Assembly: GCF_002443255.2 (NCBI RefSeq)
Contig: NW_019211455.1
Coordinates: 52,662,801 to 52,726,800 of the forward strand
Direction: 5' to 3'
DNA from: Varroa destructor
Lineage: Eukaryota; Arthropoda; Arachnida; Mesostigmata; Varroidae
Length of the DNA stretch: 64,000 bases
Part shown: piece after piece, positions 53,711 to 64,000 of the stretch
Position numbering within the stretch: the stretch's first letter is position 1
Layout: every line of letters starts with the position of its first letter
Made by a program: the position numbers and the translations under genes
The notes under the pieces: model-generated
Told to the model about the DNA's origin: nothing
What the model saw: only the letters and a program-made list of their open reading frames with translations
Databases searched by the model: none

Positions 53711-55398
53711 GTAAGTGCTTGACCATCTATGTGAACTAGACGATTGTAATGATTAAAGATAAGCTGTGCGCGGGATTTCTTTCAACTGTTTAGATAGGGG
53801 GAGGGTTAGATTTATAAGACGGCGGCGCATAATAGCGCTAGCTGAATTGGTGTTACCTTATCTCGATCTGGAACGACAGCTTGTACTGATAGTTTGGTAA
53901 TGTTTTAAGACATCATCGCAGATAATATCGAGCACCAGATCTGGTGCGTTACACACGAACACACACAAATTGGATGAATTAGGCAATCGATTAGACAAAT
54001 GGCGCTAAAACACCTACGCTAAGTAAATTTAGCTGAACTGGCTTTGCTGTGAAGCGTGGACACAATTATAATCTGCTTAAAAACATAATAATAATGGTAA
54101 TAAAAGTATAAATAAATAGAGGAATTTGTGAGGGGCCACCGAGTCTGGTGCATTGCGTTGGTACGTTCGGTTCAGAAAGTGGGTTTGACCATTCATTTGA
54201 TGATGACCGTTATACGATGTTGTTGTTCTCTGTAATCACATTGCTCTTTTGAAGGTCAAAGAAATACCTGTGTAAATTGCACGAACGATCGTTATATGAC
54301 TGTTATGGTACCAGCGTGTTCCGTTCATTGGAATATTCTTCAGTTAACTACCTGGTTGAAACGGACATACACAGACATTTAAAGGAACGATTTGAATGGC
54401 CCGCGCCGCTACTTGAATTTCACTAATGATGGAAAATCGGGCTATCTATCGAGTTTTTGTTGACGTACAATCCGTACAACGTGTCCAATACCTAGGACCG
54501 TTTCGGACAAATAAATGATCCAAATACGATGACAGAGTTTCTCCAGTGGTGTTACCTGTGTCGACTAATAGGTGAACATTTGTCAGCTAGATAATCTAAA
54601 AGCTTTCAAACGACAACCATAATGTCGACAATCCCATTGCTTCTAGACTAGTACATTTCGTATACATTAACATTGAACGGATAGTTTACGTTCTGGTAAG
54701 TCCACTAATGCTTGCCAAACACTTGCTTGTCTATGGCTGTACTCTGATATTGGACAAAACATTGCAAATTAAATAATCTTAACTGATGATTTTTGGACAA
54801 TATTCCTCCTAAGCTAATTGGGCGCTCATCTGATATATATTAATTTTCTTTGACCCTCAATTTTTTTTTAGTTTTCGTCAAACAATAGCATAACAAGATC
54901 ACAGAACTTGATTTGTCTCATAAAAATTTATAGCAAACATTTTTTTCCGGTTCAATTATACATACTCGTGTAAAACCCAGAGTCGAGGGCCCGAGACATA
55001 TCTACTAATTATGCGCCTGCAAAAAACTATTATAATGATCCTTGTCAAAATTGAAAAGTGGGGCCGAATTTATTCTATAAACAAAAAAAATTGCCATTTC
55101 TAAACTTACCATGCCACCTTTGAATAATAGTCTTAGCTATAGAGCTCTCACTATACATACTCTCTTGATCTGGATGAGAGCGGCATTTTTTATGTCCTAA
55201 CAAAAAAAACGAATAAAAGTGTCGGAAAAGCTGTTTTTTGCCACCGGGCATATTCCACAAGTAAGCAGCAAAGACAGACATTACCTATCAAGCTAATACT
55301 ATAGTTTCAGCTTTTAGACCCCATATAAAGTTTCTTTGAGTACTTGGTTTCTAGAAGTTTCTCTCTCTCTCTCCCTCTCCCCCTCTCTCTCTTTATAG
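53711..55398 (+). other. presumed intron after the CpG-island first exon
   Basis: Runs from GTAAGTGC to a CT-rich tract and TTTATAG. AT-rich with no coding signal of its own. A (CT)n tract at 55359-55394 forms the polypyrimidine run before the AG. Confidence 0.35.
55359..55394. repeat. (CT)n-rich low-complexity tract
   Basis: An imperfect CT/CCT run immediately upstream of TTTATAG. It may act as a polypyrimidine tract. Confidence 0.85.
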
Positions 55399-55416
55399 AT
55401 ACAATTACTCAGGGAC

Positions 55417-56016
55417 ATGTTTATAAATTGCTGCATCTACTATAGCTTCATAATCATTATTAACTTCAGAAGACCCAAGCTGTTGGTAAGAATGGTTTCT
55501 TTTTTTCGGGTCAGCTCTATAGCTTTGGGGTCTACCCGTTTTTCGTGTGCCTCGTGAGGGAATAGTTTCGTGTGTCAATTGATGTACTGAGAGAATATCG
55601 TTTGTAACAGTCGTAAAACTTATTTTTGAATTCTATTACTGCTGCTGCAGCAGCTGGCCCGCCTGGATATCCATAGGTATGCGGGATCTGGGGGAAATGG
55701 AAGGCTGGAAAGTGAGCTTGATACAAAGTGGAATGAAATGGGTCGACGGACAGCAGCACCTGCGACAGTCAACGGCAATAGCTGTCGACGTTGCCAACAT
55801 TTTGAGTCAAAGACGAATTCAAAAACCACCGGAGCAGTCGAAAAGGAAGCCTCTTTATTAATACGGGCACACTGCTTGATATGTGCTTTTAACGGTTACA
55901 AACAAGCATTGCCAACTACTATTGCTTTTACCGCCTTGCCAGCTGACCTGTCTGAGAAGGACGATTTGTCTGGACGGCGATTGACGACGGGTTGCTTCGG
56001 AGTCTGGCCAGACTAG
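55417..56016 (+). CDS. hypothetical 144-aa protein, two coding exons (tentative)
   Basis: Exon 55399-55485 has an ATG at 55417 and runs to donor TTG|GTAAGAAT. Exon 55651-56016 follows acceptor TATTACTGCTGCTGCAG. Both are phase 0, giving 23 + 121 codons without a stop. The N-terminus MFINCCIYYSFIIIINFRR resembles a signal anchor. Exon 2 starts QLARLDIHRYAGSGGNGRLE and carries CRRCQHFE and CLIC cysteine pairs before ending FGVWPD-stop. It lies downstream of the CpG-island first exon, so the three could form one gene. A 60-codon ORF in another plus frame (55679-55861) and a minus-strand frame overlap, so this reading is not secure. No family recognised. Confidence 0.3.
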
Positions 56017-59000
56017 ACTTCCCCGTTAGTCTGCTGTTTTCACGACTAATGTCTGTATTTCATTCAGATGTGAGCACCGATGGCTCTTCCGCTATGCTGC
56101 AGTAATAACGCCAGACGCAGTCCTCAAGATTTCGCGCGCACCGCTATCCGGCCCAGCTCGGAACGATGCAGCATGGTGCGAGGCTGTGCGGTGTGGCGGC
56201 TAACTTAGCCCACTGGGGTTAACCATGTTTGATAAGGCAACAAACAAGGCAAACAACGGGCCGACGGATCAGAGCAGATTAGCACAGACGTTCCCGTTAG
56301 CCCGATTGCCGACTGGCTATCGTTATCGATCGCATGCTTGTATTCCGAATAGTTCGTTCGTTATTGACTCAAAGAGGAAGGCGGCATACCGACGAATCCC
56401 CCACCGCCGCCGTCGACCATTTGAGCTGCTTCAACAGTTTGTCTTCTCCACACGATGCTCACCATGCTAAGCACAATGACAGTGTTAGAGTTCTTGGTAG
56501 CCTCGGGCGCAATAGCAGCACCAACAACTAAGGCGCTATAGTCTGCTATGTTTCGACGCCGAAGTTAAGGGCATGTCGCTGACGTGGTACCGTCCGTGAA
56601 CGCTGGATAGCCGCCAAATCATCTAAAGAAGTAGGAAAAGCGGTCACAGCTTCTCTGGCTGATTTTCTAATTTATTTGCGATAGGCACAGAATAAGCACC
56701 GTCTTTGCTTATACACTGAGCGAATTGTAAGAAGTCAGGCAGGAAGTGACCAGGTTGGGGAGGATGCTAAGTGACGAAGACCTATAAAAGGAACATCGCC
56801 GAAATAGTTGCTCGTCAACGGCGGCGTGCATAACGGAGGCTATCTAAGTCAGTTGCCTTTAGAGAGAGGCGAAAGCCAGTAACGGCACCGAATTGTTCCA
56901 TGAAGGAAAGCTGTGGTGAAGTGTGAGTTGTGACGATTCTACCTAAATAAACAACAAGTTCAAATCGCATACGTAATTTAATCCGATGACGACATTAGAG
57001 AGAACTGAGTGGATGACAAGGCCATCTGTATGCGAAATAATTGTCAAGAGGGACTAGGAGCCATAGTCTAATATCGATTCACGGGCGTAGAGAAATACGC
57101 CGTTTATATGAGTCGAACTCGATTAGTCCTTCTTATGTGGGGCGGCACCCCCCCCCCCTTTTTTTTACAACAAACTTTTAGAAATATTGACATGGGTAAT
57201 AGGCTAAGACTGTTTCAGGGGCGGGGGGAGGACCCTGTAAACAAGACAAAAGCTTAATAAGCAATTAAATTGACCTGCTGTCGAGTCGTCGTACCGAGAA
57301 AGCTTTAGAACGTACTTTTAAGAAGGCATAATCATACGCCGACTGAGTCAAGGACGTCCCCGTAGCTGTTAGGCTGGGGGGTGACAGCCACAAAATTGCC
57401 ACCGCTAACGATATGTCGCGATACAATAGAAGGATTTCATAAGGTCAGACATGGCTAGCTATCTAGCGGGCTAAAAATCTTTTGGTAGGTTAATGCAGTA
57501 AGCTATGATGGTTTTGGGTACACTAAAATGCCGAATAGGTTTGTTTTTTTCTTTATTTTTTAGGGAACATTATGTTAGACGGGGGTATGTAGGAGAAGGA
57601 CCTTACGTACTTCTAAGGACATTTTTCTGTACTTGGGTTACCCCTTTAAACATTTTTAATTCGTAATGAGCTTTTAGGAACCGGATAGGTCGAAATTTAA
57701 CCCACATGAAGCTCTTTTATTAACAAAAAATCCAAAGGAAAAGTGGTTACTTACGAAAGTTGTCGCACTACGCGTAGAGTAAGCTATGAACAAACTCTAC
57801 CTGGCTGGTCTTTGAAAAGTCTTACGAAAGTGATGCGAGCATTTGTTGCTAATTACCTTTATACTCATTTCGTAATATATAACCGTAGCGCAAATACTGA
57901 ACGACTAACGGATGAACTTTTGCCTACAACACATACTACCTTGACTATGCTGCCGTTATAGGCTTATTTTTTGTCAACTCGATGGTGACCAAGCGGTATG
58001 GTTTGTTTGATAGCTTTATTTCAGCTTGATTGATAGGTTTATTTGGTTATCGAGCTTTCCGTAAGCTCTGCCAAGTTCTAATTATGTTTCGCCCAACGTA
58101 GTTATGACCCTCAAAAAAGTTATTTCCTCACCATATTTACGGAGTCCATCAAAACCGAAGGCCGATTTTTCCAACTGCGCACGCATTTCTATCGCTGATT
58201 TTTGCCATTAGCACCCATTGAGGATTACGCTTATTTTGTTCGGTACTCGATATTTCTCCATTATTTCTACGTACGACACTTTTGTATTTTTTATTTTTGC
58301 TACTTAACCAAGCGGGCGATTTACTATTATTGTAATAACATGCAAAACGACTTTTGTAGAAAATATTCAACACAATTGGAGCTCCATATTTGAAGTGCAT
58401 TTTATTTGCGTGAGGTGAATGTTATCCAGATCTAGATATCTTATGCTATATTTTTTATGCCATTTTATCAGATCGTTAAATCAAATCAACTACTCATTAA
58501 AATGTTCATATTTCATAAATAAACATAAATTAAATTAAAAAAAAAAACACATAAAATGAGAAGCAAAATACTTATGGTAGGCAGACTTGCATGCCGCTTG
58601 ATAATTTGCGCGTTCACAGTTTGAACATCTAAAGGCTCCTTCAACTGATTTACAAGGATCCCTCATTTATATCTGAAATATTAAGCAATAGAAATCTGGC
58701 CGCTCAGAAGGCTTAAAAAAGCTTGATGTAAGTAACTTACTGACTATGCCTAGTCTATTACTCGCTTGATGGGATCTATTGACGAAGTCGTTCCTGATTT
58801 CTATAAAACAATCCTTATCGTTCCTTAGTTTCGCTATCCGATGTATCTTAATTATTATAATAACAGCTGCCGTTCAGTCAATAGCAAGTCAATATGAATG
58901 AGAAACGAGATCTGGAAAGAAGTGAAAACAGTATTCCTGTTCTTTCTGGTTTTTACTAAAAAGTTACTCTTCTATTACATATAATGCGATTTCGTACCTG

Positions 59001-61269
59001 TTTTAGCTATTTATGCAGCATATACTTATATACGTTAGAAGCTGCTTGGAAGGATGGTAACATTGTTATAGTTGTTGTTTTCCCTGTTCACTTAGATCAC
59101 TTTGAATAGACATCCATGACCTATTCCATCGGCAAATCGTATACAAGTATGAAAGCTTCAATAGGACCATCAGTTCCTTTGAACAAGCTACACCAGTAAC
59201 GAAGTTCTTCCATAAAATCTTCGAGCACGTTTTGCAATTTCGAAATACTCTTCTTTATCGCCTTTGATATAAATTAACTATGACTACTTCTATGAATTTC
59301 AATAAGTAGATTGAAAATTATAGCCAGTATACTTTGCCTACTTCTTCAGCCAGTATCAGCCGCATCGTCTTTACTCTAGGCTTATTCGCAATGACTGTAC
59401 GAAAAAATATACAGTTCATAGGTATATAGTCAGTAATCTTCCTTTGACGGCAGCATCAGACGCGAAGTTAATTGCCAAATGTTAACACCTAACGGCCACT
59501 AACACCGATACAGTCGCTGAAGCTAGAGTAGAGGTCATTGTTTCTTGCTGATCCGGAATGCTTGGCCATACACTTTCCCTTGCGGGGCAAAAAAAAAAAG
59601 CGAGCCGGATTCCGCCTATCTCCGGCGTCAACGAAATTAGTTTGTACGCGCACTCATATGTACTGCACAACTATTGTCATATCTTGTCGGTAAAACACTT
59701 TTCTGAACCCCTGATCCCCGCTCACTGTCCCCCAATAATTACGATCATCATTACCGTCATTATCACAGGTATACTGTATTCGCGTATATTTCAAGTACCT
59801 GCGTTTCTTCTGCATTGTCTCTGTTCTTCATTAAACAGTTGTCTTATTCGCGTGGAAATGGGCTAGCAGTGAAGTGCGAAGACAAGGTGTCCCACTGCCC
59901 TCAGAAAATGCCCGCGTGTAGTCTAGGAAGAGCTGAACAATGTATGGGTCAAACAAGTGTGTTTACAACGTGACGGTAATGACACTGAAAATTAAACAGG
60001 CCAAAAGTTGTATTTAGGTGCGAAACGATGCGAAAAGGGCCCAATATCTGCTGTACTGCCCAATGTAACTGTGGAAAATTTACAACTTATGGAGTGCCTA
60101 AGTGCCACATAAATGCAACTGGAAGACGCAATATAATTACTTCGAACAATAGATGTTACATTATTATGTAGCCAAGAGAAAAATAAGTAAACCTAATACA
60201 AACACTAGAAACTTAGTGAAGATAGTGAAGATATCCAAATCGTGAGATACGCGTCTACCGATAAGTAACACTGCTAAAAGTCGAAAACAGACACGATGTA
60301 ATCCGGGGATTTTCAATAGGCAGTCTACTATTCTTGTTGTGTTCCTGTACCATGAGACAATCGCCTAGGTTTTCGATCTCGTAGGGAGTCATCCTAAAAA
60401 AAAACTAGTTTTAAATGACTATATCGACCTAAACAATACATCGGTGTCTCAACACCTAAACCAGATAGCGTTAGATGTTTCGACGAACAGAAAATTCCTA
60501 TAGTGTAAGTGATCAACAGATTAACAGAGGCATTTTCCGCTCTGGCCTACTTGGTTGGACAAAGGCTTGTGATTTTGTTAAGATTTACATAGATCTTCTT
60601 TAACATTACCGCATCTGCTAAGATCAATAGAATTAATTTTCGTCACTGTATCTCGTCAAGCGTTATCATTTCCAAGCATTACTGGGTTGACGCAGTATCA
60701 TGCTTGAATTTGAAATAGCTTGCTCTGTGCTGTAAATGATTTTAGGCGCCAGGCAAAAGGACAAACTTTAACTTTACCTTTGTGCATTTTCATTTATGTT
60801 TGGGATATTATATATGACATTTAACATATATACTATCGGTCAGATTGGCGTGAAATCGTTACTGCTCATTTGCGATAGGTCTCCCCTTTATCTTCCATCA
60901 CATCATCAAATCCAGGGCCATGCTGATCGCCCGATATTTACCTTCCGACTATTACTATTGCGCAACTATAGAATGTCACTAATTTTAAGCGATAATTACG
61001 CTAAGTTATTCATCCAATCTATTGTGAAGTAATTCTTTTCGGGTATTTAGGTGCTGCTACACGTATTGACGTTAAACGTCGCCTCATTGATTCAGGGTTC
61101 GCTGAGTAAACAAATTATTGAAGCAGCGCCTATAGCGCTACCGGAGAAAAAGCTTAGAGCTTGTGGAAACGATTGAATCCTATGTCATTGGTAGTTAAAG
61201 TACCTATTTATTCTAATAGGAAAGAATTTACTAGAAAACAGGTTGCACAACCCTAGAATCTTCGTTTAC
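56017..61269. other. no identified gene
   Basis: The part to about 57 kb is GC-richer with several short ORFs that could not be resolved, and an AATAAA at 56946-56951. Homopolymer runs lie at 57148-57166 (C then T). Past 57.5 kb it is AT-rich and featureless. Confidence 0.45.
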
Positions 61270-61305
61270 CCGAAATGGCCTCCTCTTTGCCACTCGCTCG
61301 TGAGG
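61270..61305 (-). CDS. possible short exon of the minus-strand unknown gene
   Basis: A 36-nt block between CGATAAAG and donor GG|GTAAAC. It is phase-compatible with the exon ending at 61415 and encodes LTSEWQRGGHF. The acceptor is weak. Confidence 0.15.
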
Positions 61306-61414
61306 CTTTATCGAAATTTAAGCAGTGTTTTTTTAGAACTAGAAAGAGCAAATGAAGCCGATATCTCATTGATTGCAGTCATTTCGAATATGTTTTTCTA
61401 CCACTGCGACTTAC

Positions 61415-61737
61415 TGGAGCTTCGAATATGAGCGAATCGAAGTGTGACCATCAACTTCGACGTCACCGCCCTTAACAGGCCATGACCATGGGTTCGATAA
61501 AAAGCATGCTCGTATTTTTTGCATGTTGTCATTGACAGAATTAAAAACAAATGCATCTACTGATTTTCGTTCCTCTCGGAATTGGCATGAACAAACTTTT
61601 TCTGACGAGGCCGTTGGCCACGACATCCGGTCGCCCGCTTGTCGGTTCGCTACGTCGGTCTCTGCATAAGTATATACGTTGGCTGCCGGCTTCGCTCCAC
61701 CTCCACTCCGTGAGGAGCTATGCCTGAGGTAGCGACA
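61415..61737 (-). CDS. putative exon of an unrecognised minus-strand gene
   Basis: 107 codons plus two bases are open between acceptor AATAACAG and a strong donor CTCCA|GTAAGTCG. The sequence includes SGGGAKPAANVYTYAETDVA, NRQAGDRMSWPTASSEKVCS and NSVNDNMQKIRACFLSNPWS. Composition is balanced, with higher G+C than the flanks. No family recognised. Upstream blocks at 62071-61937 and 62336-62211 join it in phase 0. Weakness: the acceptor has little pyrimidine tract, and a second acceptor (TTATGCAG at 61662) would shorten it. Confidence 0.4.
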
Positions 61738-61936
61738 CTGTTATTGCTGTTAGTACTATTTAACTTCGCGAGTCGCGACAACCGGTTCATCAGCCCTTCA
61801 TCTTGCTCATAGCATGAATGTACGCATCAATGTTTATTCGTGTTATTCTGTTCAGTAACTGCCTAATGACTGTGCCTTCACTAGTGTGCCATGCCAAAGC
61901 TAGAACTGCTATGGGAGTTAGTTTGCATTGACTCAC

Positions 61937-62071
61937 AGGCCGGATCAGATAGGGGACAGACATTGGCCAAATCGATAAACAACGGCTGCCTGGAAGAAAA
62001 CCCTTGACATTCAGTCCGCAGAAGCTGCTGCACCGATGGCATAGCAATCGCCATAACTCCCAACAGCTGTC
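61937..62071 (-). CDS. putative second exon of the unrecognised minus-strand gene
   Basis: 45 codons lie between a strong acceptor (GTTGTTTGCCTTAACAG) and donor CCT|GTGAGTCA. In phase 0 it reads DSCWELWRLLCHRCSSFCGL, then a Cys-containing stretch. A second frame, QLLGVMAIAMPSVQQLLRTE, has more ordinary composition but does not fit the neighbouring phases. The splice sites are better supported than the frame. Confidence 0.33.
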
Positions 62072-62210
62072 CTGTTAAGGCAAACAACACCACAATATAT
62101 GATCACGATCAGCCGTTTCTAGCCTAAGAGCCATCGTACTAATATTGTGACGACACGGCATTGTTACTGTTGTTAGCCATCGAAACTCCTCTACCCTTTA
62201 CAACCTTCAC

Positions 62211-62336
62211 CTCCACACAAAGCAGAAACCGTAGTCCTATAAACGGATTGTATAATATCGCATTGCGTCTTCTCCGTGAGAAACTAGGTAATAAAAACAG
62301 CGACACAGTAGGTACCCAGAAAGCTTCAAGCTTCAT
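62211..62336 (-). CDS. putative first coding exon with signal-like N-terminus
   Basis: ATG at 62336 opens MKLEAFWVPTVSLFLLPSFS, a plausible signal peptide, followed by RRRR, and runs 42 codons to a possible donor GAG|GTGAAG. Phase 0 fits the next block. The donor is weaker than average. Confidence 0.25.
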
Positions 62337-64000
62337 ACTGTAACTGACGTCATTGATAAACAGCGCCTCCTACCCCGTAGAGGCGCAAGAAGTATGAAAT
62401 TAAATTGTTGTACTTGTGTTTTCTTAGGCATTACTTTTCCGCTATACTGGGCGTGCTGCTTAAAGTGATCTGAAAAAAAAAAACATTTGAAACAGTCGAC
62501 TTTTTAACTGCACCCGATATGCCCATATGCCATTACAAAGGCTCGAAGGGTCAAGGACAAAATCAAATAGGCAACATCAAAAAGCCTCCGCATTGAAATA
62601 TCAGCAATTTTTGTATGTATCAGCCACATGACAGCCCCATAATACAGCTATTCAAGACTGAAATCAAGATCTGCCATGATTCGAGACTACTGTTTAACCG
62701 CCTACCTCCAATCCTTTATGTAAAAGACGTAGCTATATTGATAAGGCAACCCATTTTCTTTTGTTGCAATAGGACTGTCTAGTTTCTGTGATTTGCATGA
62801 TATATTTTTCGCATCGCCTCTTCGACGTGTTACATCGTTAGCGGTCTCTGCCAGATGCCAAATAATGAGAACTTTAAAAAGACCCACAGTTTCACGTTCC
62901 GCCGGTAGTGCGATACTACTGGTCCACGGAAAGTTCCTACGTTTTTCTTTTCTTCTTGGGACGGAATCAGGCAGTTAAGCCTCTTAACTGGCCAACTGGT
63001 CCTATTATTAGGTATTAATACAGAAACGAAAAAAAAATATATATATTTAACTATATATCAAAGTGTGTCATGGGAAAAACAATTACATCGTAAGTTATGT
63101 CGCCAGTCGGTATTATCATATCCGGTCTAACGGAGTTTGGCTCAGCAGTGTTTGCCTGCTGTTTGATCCGCTGAGATAATGAGGTGAAAATCGTATCACG
63201 CGCCAATATGACGCATCAAGATGTATATTCTACCACTAGCAACTGAAATGCAGAGACGCATCTAACGATTGACGAGGGCGCAGGGTTTCAACACAGTAGT
63301 TTAATAGTACGCTATTCCTGCCCCTCCCAATTTCCTAGTTCGAAAAAGTTTTGAAGTATGTCAGATTGACTAAGACGATGAAAAAATCGGCTTTTGATTG
63401 TTTTTTTTTTTAAAGCAATTTTAACAACAACAACAACAATGGCAGCAATAACAAAAAACGTGAAAAACGCAATTAAGCAGTCGTAATATACATAAACATT
63501 ACTACACAGGTTCAATAAACAACGATTTGATGCCTGAGCACAGACAGATTGATTGCAAACGTTTGTTACTAACGTTACTTTAACTAGTACTTTTCCACCT
63601 TAGGACCCTTATTTATCTGCGTGGGTGCGGGTAGTTGTGTGCCGGTCTATCGAGCACTGCTCCACATTTAATTTTATACTATCGGATACTTACGCTGCTA
63701 CATTAAAATTTTTGTGCCTTCATTTTTAACCTACTGCTGAGCAGCTACACTGATCCTTTTTCTCATGTGCATCGTGTATTTCTAGGTGCATACACATATG
63801 TATGTATATGCATCATACGTAGACATGTGCAACGAGAACTCCACCAGGATTCGTAGTTCGACGCTTGTTGACATCCTAGCTTGAGGCTTGAAGAGTAATG
63901 AGTGAGTGAGTGAGTGAGTCAGTGAGTCGCAAAGGAAAAGATAGAAGGAGCAAATGTAAAAAACTCGTCGGTATTTCAAGGAGAATAGCATCCTGTTCGA
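62337..64000. other. no identified gene
   Basis: AT-rich. Contains an A run at 62473-62483, an AT tract near 63038 and the tetranucleotide repeat at 63899. No coding signal chosen. Confidence 0.5.
63899..63928. repeat. (GAGT)n tetranucleotide repeat
   Basis: About seven GAGT units with one CAGT interruption near the right end. Confidence 0.85.

Overview
The window is eukaryotic, gene-sparse and AT-rich, with GT-AG introns, many AT microsatellites and long non-coding stretches. The genes I can identify are animal. Numb with a C-terminal NPF motif, cytosolic RpS5 and a Group 7 allergen/TULIP-like secreted protein point to an arthropod; a chelicerate such as a mite would fit, but I cannot prove it from this sequence.

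Layout. (1) 5344-20259, plus strand: a complete six-exon numb gene (predicted 624 aa). It begins with the PTB-domain exon and ends with the C-terminal exon, and every exon join is phase-consistent; intron 1 alone is 7.4 kb. (2) 20260-26300: AT-rich, A-biased DNA holding the numb 3' UTR, a 100-bp assembly gap inside an AT repeat, and several (AT)n tracts. (3) 26301-26373, plus strand: an intact elongator tRNA-Met(CAT) with a pol III terminator. (4) 28195-29278, plus strand: RpS5/uS7 in two coding exons (209 aa) with a poly(A) signal. (5) 34454-31232, minus strand, convergent with RpS5: a five-exon gene (253 aa) absent from any single long ORF, which I assembled from splice sites and reading phase. 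It looks like a secreted Group 7 allergen-like / TULIP-superfamily lipid-binding protein.

From about 34.5 kb to the right end no gene could be identified by homology. Several GC-richer islands hold exon-like blocks bounded by good splice sites: 44.8 kb, 46.6 kb and 47.5 kb (plus), 45.0-45.2 kb (minus), 53.0-56.0 kb (plus; begins in a CGG-repeat, CpG-rich promoter-like island and could encode a 144-aa protein), and 62.3-61.3 kb (minus; three or four phase-compatible exons of an unrecognised secreted or membrane protein). These are hypotheses and are scored low.

The identified genes do not form a pathway. Numb is a cell-fate/endocytic adaptor, RpS5 a 40S ribosomal protein, the TULIP-like protein extracellular, and the tRNA a translation component. 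I found no CRISPR, bacterial, phage or intact viral element.
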